From positions 1 to 14,072 of the forward strand of contig JBBQNZ010000112.1 in assembly GCA_038330415.1 (NCBI GenBank): a DNA stretch of 14,072 nt. Reading direction: 5' to 3'. The stretch is from Fodinibacter sp038330415 (lineage in GTDB: Bacteria; Actinomycetota; Actinomycetes; Actinomycetales; Dermatophilaceae). The notes beneath the pieces are model-generated. The model saw only the letters and a list, made by a program, of their open reading frames with translations, searched no databases and was not told the origin of the DNA. Positions 6,662-13,070 of this stretch are shown piece by piece. Both the position numbers and the translations under genes were made by a program. How positions within the stretch are numbered: position 1 is the first letter of the stretch; every line of letters starts with the position of its first letter.

Positions 6662-6667
6662 AGGATA
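6662..6667 (-). promoter_or_regulatory. -10 hexamer of clpS (leaderless start candidate)
   Basis: TATCCT on the minus strand is followed by TGCTGC and then the GTG start of clpS. It matches the TATAAT consensus at four positions and sits 6 nt from the start codon, so transcription would start at the GTG. A copy of the CGGATGCCGTG word (6675-6685) lies just upstream, in the spacer to where a -35 would be. Confidence 0.55.
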
Positions 6668-6716
6668 GGGCGGTCACGGCATCCGGCCGACCGGAGCGGC
6701 TCAGCGTCGGGGGCCC

Positions 6717-6844
6717 GGGGGTGCCACAGGCGCGGATGACCGCGCACCCGGCACCCGTTGCGTGCTCAGGCCGGTCCGGCGGGGGTGTCAGAGGCGCAGC
6801 ATGCCGCGCCTTCGGCACCCTTGGCGCTCAGGCCCGGCTGCGGT
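6717..6844. repeat. Imperfect 64-bp tandem duplication carrying two 38-nt nested hairpins
   Basis: Copy A starts at 6717 and copy B at 6781; both open with GGGGGTG and share AGGCGC, CCGCGC, GGCACCC and GCTCAGGCC in order. Each contains a 38-nt inverted repeat. In copy A (6719-6756) the outer stem GGGTGCC/GGCACCC encloses a 4x4 internal loop and the inner stem GCGCGG/CCGCGC with an ATGA loop. In copy B (6783-6820) the outer stem GGGTGTC/GGCACCC encloses AGGCGC/GCGCCT around the palindrome GCATGC. Copy B starts 8 bp past the hmgA stop, and the duplicated unit reaches into the last codons of hmgA. The hairpins may act as tandem U-tail-less terminators or transcript-end protectors for hmgA. Confidence 0.7.
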
Positions 6845-8075
6845 TCCAGCTGCCGGCGTAGGCGCCGTCGTCGCAGGCGCGCCCGGCCTCGCCGAGCTCG
6901 AGCGGGCGGAACGTGTCGACCATGACGGCGAGCTCGTCGAAGTAGTGCTTGCCGATCGATGCTTCGGCGGCGCCCGGCTGCGGCCCGTGCGCATGCCCAC
7001 CCGGGTGCAGCGAGACCGAGCCCGTCCCGATGCCGGAGCCCTTGCGCGCCTCGTAGTCGCCGTCGACGTAGAACATCACCTCGTCGCTGTCGACGTTGGA
7101 GTGGTAGTAGGGCACCGGGATCGACAACGGGTGGTAGTCGACCTTGCGCGGCACGAAGTTGCACACCACGAAGTTCCAGCCCTCGAAGACCTGGTGGGCC
7201 GGCGGCGGCTGGTGGATGCGGCCGGTGATCGGCTCGTAGTCGGCCACGTTGAACACGTAGGGGTAGAGGCAGCCGTCCCAGCCGACGACGTCGAGCGGGT
7301 GGAAGGGCAGCACGTGCACCGTGCCCACGATGCCGCCGCTGCTCGCCGGGCCACCGCCGCGGTGCTTGAGGTAGACCTCGGTCTCGGCGTCCGCCTTCTC
7401 CCCCACGTCCTCGGCGAGCAGCGGGCCCTGCGGCACGCGCAGGTCGCGCTCGCAGTAGGGGCTGTGCTCGAGCAGCTGGCCGTACTTGCTGAGGTAGCGC
7501 TTCGGCGGCGAGATGTGGCTGCTGGCCTCGATGCAGATGGTGCGCAGCGGGTCCTTGGTCGAGCGCCTCGGCAGCCAGCGGTGGGTGGTGGCCCTGGGGA
7601 TGATGACGTAGTCGCCCTCGCCCACCTCGAAGGCCCCGAACACGGTCTCGACGCGGGCCCGGCCGCGCTCGACGTAGACGCACTCGTCGCCGATGCCGTT
7701 GCGGTACCACGGGCTCGGGGCGCCGGCCAGGGCATACGACAGGCGCACGTCGCCGTTGCCCAGCAGCAGCCGACGGCCGGTGACGACGTCGGTGTCCTTG
7801 ACGACCTTCGCGGGGAACAGGTCGTGGGGCTTCAGGTGGCGCGGCAGCAGCGGGTGGTTGGCCGTGGTGGCAAGGTCGCCGACCGTCCACTCGCGGTACT
7901 CGGCCACGGTCGAGGGGATGTTGCGGTGGTAGAGCAGGCTGGAGTCGCTGCTGAAGCCCTCCTCGCCCATCAGCTCCTCGTAGTAGAGCTCGCCGACCTT
8001 GCCCCGCCGGGCCGGCCGCCGGTGCTGGGTGTGCCGCTTCGGGGGGATGCTGCCCATCGCCTGGTAGTGCGCCAC
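6828..8075 (-). CDS. hmgA: Homogentisate 1,2-dioxygenase
   Basis: HmgA is the non-haem iron enzyme that opens the ring of homogentisate to maleylacetoacetate, the central step of tyrosine catabolism. The 415-residue cupin-type protein has the Fe ligands expected from the human enzyme: His325 in PVPYYHSNVDSDEVMFY, Glu332 in the same segment and His363 in HPGGHAHGPQPG. Upstream segments YRNGIGDECVYVERGRARVE and GDYVIIPRATTHRW form the cupin core. The start is GTG 8075, supported by GAGGTGG about 10 nt upstream, unlike the leaderless genes nearby. It shares the pathway with hpd and fahA in this window but is transcribed away from fahA. Two hairpins follow the stop codon. No truncation or missing motif is seen. 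Confidence 0.96.
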   Translation of the reverse strand: MAHYQAMGSIPPKRHTQHRRPARRGKVGELYYEELMGEEGFSSDSSLLYHRNIPSTVAEYREWTVGDLATTANHPLLPRHLKPHDLFPAKVVKDTDVVTGRRLLLGNGDVRLSYALAGAPSPWYRNGIGDECVYVERGRARVETVFGAFEVGEGDYVIIPRATTHRWLPRRSTKDPLRTICIEASSHISPPKRYLSKYGQLLEHSPYCERDLRVPQGPLLAEDVGEKADAETEVYLKHRGGGPASSGGIVGTVHVLPFHPLDVVGWDGCLYPYVFNVADYEPITGRIHQPPPAHQVFEGWNFVVCNFVPRKVDYHPLSIPVPYYHSNVDSDEVMFYVDGDYEARKGSGIGTGSVSLHPGGHAHGPQPGAAEASIGKHYFDELAVMVDTFRPLELGEAGRACDDGAYAGSWNRSRA

Positions 8076-8291
8076 TGCTGCTGTCCACCTCGTCGTGGTC
8101 GGGTCGGGGCTGCCCCCGCGTGCCTGTCCGAGCAGGGTATGCCGGGACCCGGGTCGGTGGCATCCCTGCGCCTGCGCGACGGCAGAAGTGCCAGGACTGA
8201 CCAGCGCGAGGCGGGTGCGACCCGACAGACTGCCCAGTGCGCCTGGCCCGGGCCCCGGTCTGTGACGACGCGACGGGCTGACCGTCCGCTG
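8076..8291. promoter_or_regulatory. Regulatory region upstream of hmgA
   Basis: This 216-bp gap lies between the unknown cassette and hmgA, both minus strand. A -10 candidate TACCCT (8134-8139) is preceded by the perfect 10-bp palindrome GACCCGGGTC (8146-8155) and by GCCACCG (8155-8161). Both overlap where a repressor or activator would touch the -35 zone, and GCCACCG also occurs ahead of the fahA operon. Closer to the cassette, ACAGAC (8225-8230) and GTCTGT (8258-8263) flank a GC-rich stretch that includes the palindrome GGCCCGGGCC (8245-8254). This could be a weak terminator for the cassette. Confidence 0.4.
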
Positions 8292-8678
8292 CTAGTCAGA
8301 ACCCAGCTGGACGCCCTCCACCAGCCCGTCGGGTGCGTAGATGTCGACGTTCATCCCCGAGATCACGGCACCAAGATCGTCTGGCACGAGTTCGAGATCG
8401 TGACGCTGCAGCTCCTCGAGCAGCTGGTCGAGGCCGCGGCCCATGAGCTCCACGCCACGCACGAGCACGGAAGCAGGCGCGCTGAACTCGATCACGCACA
8501 CGGTGCCTTCGCGGTCGTACGTCACCATGACACCGAGATCGACGAACTGATCCGACTCCAGCGCGACCGGGGTCCGCCGAAACGAGCGGAACGGCCCCAG
8601 CAGCCGGCGGGTCGCGTCCCTCGCGTCGCCCACCGCGAGGACATCGGTGGCGGTGGCGCTCAGGATCGTGAACTGCAT
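8292..8678 (-). CDS. Unknown 128-residue protein, second gene of a two-gene cassette
   Basis: I do not recognise the family. The protein is soluble and mixed alpha/beta in appearance, with VDLGVMVTYDREGTVCVIEF as likely beta strands, then an amphipathic helix (VELMGRGLDQLLEELQRHDL) and the ending ISGMNVDIYAPDGLVEGVQL. This strand-helix layout with a tendency to acidity recalls small immunity-type proteins, but no toxin gene is next to it, so this is only an impression. The ATG start at 8678 has the best ribosome site in the window (GGAGGG, 6 nt upstream). By hand count about 85% of codons end in G/C, against roughly 95% in fahA, so it looks less adapted than its neighbours. It lies 27 bp after the 78-residue gene. 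Confidence 0.75.
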   Translation of the reverse strand: MQFTILSATATDVLAVGDARDATRRLLGPFRSFRRTPVALESDQFVDLGVMVTYDREGTVCVIEFSAPASVLVRGVELMGRGLDQLLEELQRHDLELVPDDLGAVISGMNVDIYAPDGLVEGVQLGSD

Positions 8679-8705
8679 GGTCGTCCCTCCACTGAGCTCA
8701 CCGGA

Positions 8706-8942
8706 TCACTCGAGGTTCTCGAGCAGCTCTTCGAGCCCCTCACGCTCGTCGGCGGTCCGGGCTCCAGGGATCCGCTCGCTGATCCTTCGGGTGAACCGCC
8801 TCTGCTCGTCGTGGGGAAGCCGCCTCAGGACTGCAACGATGGCTTCCAGCTGCGACACGGCCACGTCTTCCTCCAGCACCTCGTCGTCGACCAGCATGAA
8901 GAAGAGCGCCTGGTCGATGACCAGGTCATCCAGAGCTTCCAT
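8706..8942 (-). CDS. Unknown 78-residue acidic helical protein, first gene of the cassette
   Basis: I do not recognise the family. The protein is strongly acidic and looks all-helical: LVIDQALFFMLVDDEVLEED, then AVSQLEAIVAVLRRLPHDEQ, then a C-terminal Glu-rich helix EREGLEELLENLE. It has no membrane segment or Cys. About 83% of codons end in G/C by hand count and the Arg codon AGG appears several times, unlike the flanking catabolic genes. A weak ribosome site (AAGGGTG) precedes ATG 8942. Small size, acidity and tight pairing with the next gene suggest a partner or regulator of that protein. It diverges from the gene at 9081. Confidence 0.7.
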   Translation of the reverse strand: MEALDDLVIDQALFFMLVDDEVLEEDVAVSQLEAIVAVLRRLPHDEQRRFTRRISERIPGARTADEREGLEELLENLE

Positions 8943-9080
8943 CGCGTCACCCTTGTCGTGAGGTTGGTGAGGTGCACGTCGGCCCAGACCTGCGAACCGG
9001 TTGCCGCACTGATGGACAGTCTGCCGTCACGGGCGACCTGCGTGGCACGCCACCGGCCGTGTCACCGGTAGCGTGCGGGG
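8943..9080. promoter_or_regulatory. Divergent promoter region of the fahA operon and the unknown cassette
   Basis: On the plus strand TAGCGT (9069-9074) lies 6 nt before ATG 9081 and fits a -10. Upstream are the inverted repeat GTGGC-ac-GCCAC (9042-9053), which covers the -35 position, a direct repeat CACCGG (9051-9056 and 9063-9068, 12 bp apart), and the palindrome AACCGGTT near 8997-9004. No TTGACA-like -35 is seen, so the promoter may need an activator or be held by a repressor at the inverted repeat. Confidence 0.4.
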
Positions 9081-9980
9081 ATGCTCCCGGGAACGACGAC
9101 GGACTCCTCGACCACCTCCGCCGGGCGTCCACTCCTGCACCACCTCATCGACGACGCTGCGGTGTTCCCGCCCGCCACCCTTCCTCTCGCGGATGCCGTG
9201 CGCGCCCACGCCGTGCACCGCAGCGCCTGGTACGCCGCCTGCGTCGGCCCGTTGCTCGTGCCCGCGGCCTCGGTCGCCGACCTCGTGCGGCTGCTCGACG
9301 CCCCGGATGCCGCCGGGTCCCCCACCGCTGACCAGCCCGTGGATGTCGTGCTCATCGCCCGCCCCGGCGCCGACCCGGGCACGACGACCGCCGCCCTCGA
9401 CGCGCTCGCCCAGGAAGACCGGGTGCGGGTCACCGGTGCCGAGCTGGCCTGGCACGAGGGCTGGCGCGACCTCGCGCTCGGTGGCCTCCCCCTGGCCCTC
9501 GAGGTGCCGCGCGGCGACGACTCCGCCGTGGCCGTCGCCGACGTGCACACCGCGCGCACCGAGGGCCGGCCGGTGGTCGCCAAGTTCCGCACCGGGCCCA
9601 CGCCCACGTGGGCCTGGCCCGACGAGGCGGAGCTGGCCGGCTTCATCGGGCTGTGCACCCAGCTCGGGGTGCCGTTCAAGCTGACCGGCGGGCTGCACCA
9701 CGCCGTGCGCGGCCGGTACGCCGTCGCCGGCACCCCCGAGGAGAACCACGGCGTGCTCGACGTGCTGGTGGCCACCTCGGCCGCCCTCGCCGGGGCGCGC
9801 GCACCCGAGCTGGCAGCCCTGCTGGCCGTTCGCGACGCCACCGCGCTCGCCGACCTCGTCGCCGCCTGGCCCGACGCGACCGCCGCCGGCGTGCGCGAGG
9901 CGTTCACCGCCTACGGCTGCTGCACCGTCACCGACCCGGTCGGCGAGCTCGCCGACCTCGGCCTGCTCCACCGACCCTGA
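9081..9980 (+). CDS. Conserved actinobacterial protein of unknown function, paired with fahA
   Basis: This 299-residue soluble protein resembles a conserved, unnamed actinobacterial family. Recognisable segments are LLHHLIDDAAVFPPATLPLADAV's opening half (19-30 and on), ALEVP (139-143), VVAKFRTG (165-172), GVPFKLTGGLHHAVR (196-210) and, near the end, YGCCTVTDPV. The spacing of Glu141, Lys168 and Lys200 on predicted beta strands recalls a TIM-barrel enzyme; this is inference. It lies 49 bp upstream of fahA on the same strand, with no visible terminator between them, so it probably acts in homogentisate breakdown. The isomerase between HmgA and FahA is otherwise missing here. ATG 9081 was chosen because TAGCGT lies 6 nt upstream (leaderless pattern) and the conserved region starts at residue 17. 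A CGGATGCCGTG copy lies at codons 37-41. Confidence 0.85.
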   Translation: MLPGTTTDSSTTSAGRPLLHHLIDDAAVFPPATLPLADAVRAHAVHRSAWYAACVGPLLVPAASVADLVRLLDAPDAAGSPTADQPVDVVLIARPGADPGTTTAALDALAQEDRVRVTGAELAWHEGWRDLALGGLPLALEVPRGDDSAVAVADVHTARTEGRPVVAKFRTGPTPTWAWPDEAELAGFIGLCTQLGVPFKLTGGLHHAVRGRYAVAGTPEENHGVLDVLVATSAALAGARAPELAALLAVRDATALADLVAAWPDATAAGVREAFTAYGCCTVTDPVGELADLGLLHRP

Positions 9981-10029
9981 CCCGCCGCACCGGCACCCCA
10001 CCGGAGCCCGAACGACCGAAGGACTCGCC

Positions 10030-11256
10030 ATGACCTGGCTCGACCTGCCCGCCGACCACCCCTACGGCATCGCCAACCTGCCCTACGGCGTCTTCTCGAC
10101 TGCTGGCACCGAGCCACGCGTCGGCGTGCGGGTCGGCGACCACGTGCTCGACGTGGGTGCCTGCGCCGAGCAGGCGGGCATGGAGTCCGGAGCCGTCTGG
10201 CTCGCCCCGTCGCTCAACCCCTTCCTCGCCGAGGGGGGCCAGGCGTGGGCCGCCGCCCGCGCCTGGCTCACCGAGCAGCTGACCGTCGAGTCCCACCGCG
10301 AGGTCGTGGAGGCTTACCTGGTGCCGGTCGGCGAGGTCACCATGCACCTGCCGGTGCAGGTCGCCGACTACGTCGACTTCTACGCCAGCGAGCACCACGC
10401 CACCAACGTCGGCCGCATCTTCCGCCCCGACTCCGAGCCGCTCACCCCCAACTGGAAGCACCTGCCGATCGGTTACCACGGCCGCTCCGGCACCATCGTC
10501 GTGTCGGGCACCGACATCGTCCGGCCGAGCGGGCAGCGCAAGCCCCCGAGCGAACCGCAGCCGGTGTTCGGGCCGTCGGTGCGGCTCGACATCGAGGCCG
10601 AGCTGGGCTTCGTGGTCGGCAGCGCCACCCGCCTGGGCGAGCCGGTGTCGCTGACCGATGCCGACGAGCACCTCTTCGGTGTCGTGCTCCTCAACGACTG
10701 GTCGGCGCGTGACCTGCAGGCCTGGGAGTACGTGCCGCTCGGCCCCTTCCTCGGCAAGTCGTTCGCCACCTCCATCTCGCCGTGGGTGGTCACCACCGAG
10801 GCCCTGCGAGCCGCCCGGGTGCCGCTGCCCGGGCAGGACCCGGAGCCGCTCCCCTACCTGCGTGGCGAGCCGACCGACGACGGGGCGGGCACGGCCTACG
10901 GACTCGACGTGCACCTCGAGGTCGACTGGAACGGCACCGTCGTCTCCCGCCCGCAGTTCCGCGAGATGTACTGGTCGCCGGCCCAGATGGTGGCGCACAT
11001 GACGGTGAACGGGGCCACCCTGCGCGACGGCGACCTGTTCGGGTCGGGCACGATCTCCGGCCCCGAGAAGGGCACCCGCGGCTGCTTCCTCGAGCTCACC
11101 TGGAGCGGCACCGAGCCGCTCACCCTCGACGACGGCAGCCGGCGCACCTTCCTCGAGGACGGCGACACGGTCACCCTGCGGGCCACCGCGCCCGGGCCGG
11201 ACGGCAGCGTCATCGGCCTGGGCGAGTGCGTCGGAACGGTGCTTGCCGCCCGCTGA
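10030..11256 (+). CDS. fahA: Fumarylacetoacetase
   Basis: FahA hydrolyses fumarylacetoacetate to fumarate and acetoacetate, the last step of tyrosine degradation. The 408-residue protein keeps every active-site residue of the mouse enzyme at a constant offset of 10: metal ligands Asp116 (VDFYASEHH), Glu189 and Glu191 (DIEAELGF) and Asp223 (NDWSARDLQ), plus Lys243 (FLGKSFATS), Thr247 and the catalytic His123 and Arg227. The N-terminal SH3-like domain covers about 1-105 and the FAH beta-roll the rest, ending with FGSGTISGPEKG and GECVGTVLA. ATG 10030 has a good ribosome site (GAAGGA, about 7 nt upstream). It is the second gene of the 9081-fahA operon. Codon usage is among the most GC-biased in the window. 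Confidence 0.97.
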   Translation: MTWLDLPADHPYGIANLPYGVFSTAGTEPRVGVRVGDHVLDVGACAEQAGMESGAVWLAPSLNPFLAEGGQAWAAARAWLTEQLTVESHREVVEAYLVPVGEVTMHLPVQVADYVDFYASEHHATNVGRIFRPDSEPLTPNWKHLPIGYHGRSGTIVVSGTDIVRPSGQRKPPSEPQPVFGPSVRLDIEAELGFVVGSATRLGEPVSLTDADEHLFGVVLLNDWSARDLQAWEYVPLGPFLGKSFATSISPWVVTTEALRAARVPLPGQDPEPLPYLRGEPTDDGAGTAYGLDVHLEVDWNGTVVSRPQFREMYWSPAQMVAHMTVNGATLRDGDLFGSGTISGPEKGTRGCFLELTWSGTEPLTLDDGSRRTFLEDGDTVTLRATAPGPDGSVIGLGECVGTVLAAR

Positions 11257-11286
11257 AACCTCCGGCGCTGAGCCCTCCGGCGCGGG

Positions 11287-12138
11287 TCAGCGCTGCGGGT
11301 TACGCAGCACCACGACGGTGTCGGCCACCTTGTCGTGCAGGCACTGGCGCTTGGGGTCCCACAGCAGCCAGGCCGGGTCGAGCAGCTGCAGCATCGACCC
11401 GAAGATCGACAGCAGCGGTACCAGTCCCATCAGCGAGGTGCCGACCGCGATGACCTGCCGCCGCAGTGCGGTGACCACCGAGAGGCGACCCGGGCCGACG
11501 ACCCGCCGCACGACGGTACCCATCACCATCTTCCCCGGCGTCGCACCACGGGTGGTGAGGAACGCCGTCTGGTACACCAGCGACACCACGATGCTGATCA
11601 GCGTGATCGGGAGCACCACCTTGTAGAACTGCTCGGCGAACGCCGCCTGGCTCGGCGCGGTGCCGCCGTTCTGCGCAGCCTGCATCGTCTGGTCGACGAG
11701 GTCCGACATCGTCGACACGGCCGTGCTCAGCCATGGGAAGGCCAGGATCAGCGTGATCACCACGGTCACGATGAGGTCGAGGATCCAGCCGACCAGCCGG
11801 CGCCACCACTCGGCAAGCACGGCGCCGTCGGGCAGCACGTCGCCGCGCGGTTGACCCCAACCCTGCTGGTAGGGGTTGGGGCCGGCAGGCGGCATCCCGC
11901 CGCCCTGCCACTGGCCGGGCCCCTGCTGGCCCTGCTGGGTGGGCTGAGCCCACGCACCGGGGTTGCCGGCGCGGCCGGGGATCACGCCCGGGGTGGCCCG
12001 TCCGATGGTCGAGTCGTCGGCTGTCGGTGAGCGTCGCGTGGTGGTGTGCGAGGTCCAGACGACACCGTCGAAGTAGCGCAGCAACAAGGGGTCGTGCTCG
12101 TCCTCGTACCAACCGGGTCCTGCGGGGAGCTCGCTCAT
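11287..12138 (-). CDS. DUF2510-RDD family membrane protein
   Basis: The 283-residue protein has an N-terminal DUF2510 module (about 6-31: PAGPGWYEDEHDPLLLRYFD then GVVWTSHT), a flexible Pro/Gly/Gln-rich cytoplasmic linker (about 48-100), and an RDD domain (about 108-277). Three hydrophobic segments are visible: LVGWILDLIVTVVITLILA (115-133), VVLPITLISIVVSLVYQTAF (174-193) and LMGLVPLLSIFGSMLQLL (236-253). RDD hallmarks are RRLVGWILD (113-121), GATPGKMVMG (198-207) and CLHDKVADTVVV (266-277). RDD proteins are poorly understood; some have been linked to ion transport. The start ATG 12138 lacks a Shine-Dalgarno. It converges on fahA with a 30-bp gap holding two CCTCCGGCGC copies but no clear terminator. 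Confidence 0.92.
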   Translation of the reverse strand: MSELPAGPGWYEDEHDPLLLRYFDGVVWTSHTTTRRSPTADDSTIGRATPGVIPGRAGNPGAWAQPTQQGQQGPGQWQGGGMPPAGPNPYQQGWGQPRGDVLPDGAVLAEWWRRLVGWILDLIVTVVITLILAFPWLSTAVSTMSDLVDQTMQAAQNGGTAPSQAAFAEQFYKVVLPITLISIVVSLVYQTAFLTTRGATPGKMVMGTVVRRVVGPGRLSVVTALRRQVIAVGTSLMGLVPLLSIFGSMLQLLDPAWLLWDPKRQCLHDKVADTVVVLRNPQR

Positions 12139-12144
12139 GTCGAC

Positions 12145-12150
12145 AGGGTC
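12145..12150 (-). promoter_or_regulatory. Weak -10-like hexamer of the RDD gene
   Basis: GACCCT on the minus strand keeps the two most conserved -10 positions (A at 2, T at 6) and is separated from the ATG by 6 nt (GTCGAC). It is a weak match on its own, listed because the same spacing recurs at several other gene starts in the window. Confidence 0.2.
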
Positions 12151-12188
12151 TCACGGCAGCCTGCGCACCCTTTCGCCCGCGCCCGGCG

Positions 12189-12217
12189 TTGACGTCCGCG
12201 CCGGTCGGGCGCAGCAT
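12189..12217 (+). promoter_or_regulatory. Promoter of the tandem DUF427 gene (-35 TTGACG, -10 CAGCAT)
   Basis: TTGACG (12189-12194) matches the -35 consensus at five of six positions. After exactly 17 bp comes CAGCAT (12212-12217), which keeps A2, A5 and T6 of the -10. The -10 ends 6 nt before ATG 12224, so the transcript would begin at the start codon. This is the clearest two-box promoter in the window and supports ATG 12224 over the upstream in-frame ATG at 12137. Confidence 0.55.
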
Positions 12218-12223
12218 CGGACG

Positions 12224-13069
12224 ATGGCGATGCGCATGGGTGAGCACCTGATGGGCCTGATCGGAGAGCTGCGGTACGAGCCGGTGACCCGGCGGGTGCG
12301 GGCGTCGCTCGACGGCGTGCCGGTGCTCGACACCTCGGACGCCGTGCTGGTCTGGGAGCCGCGCCGGGTGGTGCCGATGTATGCCGTGCCGCCCGGTGAC
12401 GTGCGCGCCGACCTCGTGCCGTGCGCGGCGCCCGAGGTGCCCGACCGGTTGCCTCCGGTGCTCGGGCCGGTCAACTTCGGGTGGCACCACACCCCGGGCC
12501 GGTCCTTCGACGTCGTCGTCGGCGACCGCACGCTGCCGGCGGCCGGCTTCGCCCCGGACGACCCGGACCTGGGCGGCCGAGTCGTCCTGGACTGGGAGCC
12601 GCTGCACTGGGTCGAGGAGGCGCACCCGGTGGTGGGCCACCCGCACGACCCGTTCAAGCGCATCGACCTGCTGCCGAGCGAGCGGCACGTCGTGGTCCGC
12701 CTCGACGGGGTCGTCCTCGCCGACACCCGACGCGCGATCGCCCTGCACGAGACCCACATCCCGGTGCGCTGGTACCTCCCTCACGACGACGTCGTCGCCG
12801 ACCTCCTCGAGGGCAGCCCATCGACCACGACCTGCGCCTACAAGGGTCACGCCGCGTACGTCTCACTACGGCCCGATGCCGTGCCCGGGCTGGGTGAGGA
12901 CGCTCGCCACGACATCGCCTGGACCTACCCCCACCCGCTCGACGAGGTCGCGGCCATCCGGGGCATGTTCTGCTTCTACTCCGAGCGCACCGACCTCGAG
13001 CTCGACGGCGTCGTGGTGTCCCGCCCGGTCACGCCCTGGTCGTCCCCACGCGACCAGGAGCGCTCCTGA
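12224..13069 (+). CDS. Tandem DUF427 domain protein
   Basis: The 281-residue protein contains two DUF427 domains. The first (about 14-105) is divergent: VRASLDGVPVLDTSDAVLVW and VVPMYAVPPGDVRADLV. The second (about 153-270) is close to the family pattern: VVVRLDGVVLADTRRAIALH, IPVRWYLPHDDVVADLL, CAYKGHAAYVS, IAWTYPHPLDEVAAIRG and CFYSERTDLELDGV. DUF427 proteins are small beta-rich proteins of unknown biochemical role. ATG 12224 is preferred because a -35/-10 pair ends 6 nt before it and the first domain begins soon after; an in-frame ATG at 12137 would add 29 unrelated residues and overlap the divergent RDD start. It converges tail to tail with the alpha/beta hydrolase, with 1 bp between stop codons. 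Confidence 0.9.
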   Translation: MAMRMGEHLMGLIGELRYEPVTRRVRASLDGVPVLDTSDAVLVWEPRRVVPMYAVPPGDVRADLVPCAAPEVPDRLPPVLGPVNFGWHHTPGRSFDVVVGDRTLPAAGFAPDDPDLGGRVVLDWEPLHWVEEAHPVVGHPHDPFKRIDLLPSERHVVVRLDGVVLADTRRAIALHETHIPVRWYLPHDDVVADLLEGSPSTTTCAYKGHAAYVSLRPDAVPGLGEDARHDIAWTYPHPLDEVAAIRGMFCFYSERTDLELDGVVVSRPVTPWSSPRDQERS

Positions 13070-13070
13070 C

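Noticed and set aside
6717..6844. CRISPR-like array
   Set aside because: There are only two imperfect units, directly abutting with no unique spacers, and no cas genes. The palindromic structure fits hairpins instead.
6762..9071. Very long plus-strand open frame opposite hmgA and the unknown cassette
   Set aside because: It is antisense to hmgA, which has intact iron ligands. The predicted product matches no family and reflects codon-bias shadowing.
9027..10998. Long minus-strand open frames opposite the 9081 gene and fahA
   Set aside because: The plus-strand genes are supported by conserved motifs and active-site residues. The minus-strand products are Gly/Arg/Val-rich and have no initiation signals.
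11257..11286. Terminator between convergent fahA and the RDD gene
   Set aside because: The gap contains two direct CCTCCGGCGC copies but no self-complementary stem of useful length.
12137..12223. Upstream ATG at 12137 as start of the DUF427 protein
   Set aside because: It would overlap the divergent RDD start in one CATG and place the TTGACG-17-CAGCAT promoter inside the gene. The added residues are unlike DUF427.
11300..12850. Minus-strand frame of about 500 codons spanning the RDD and DUF427 genes
   Set aside because: It is out of frame with both the RDD protein and the DUF427 protein, each of which shows family motifs. The extended product is low complexity.
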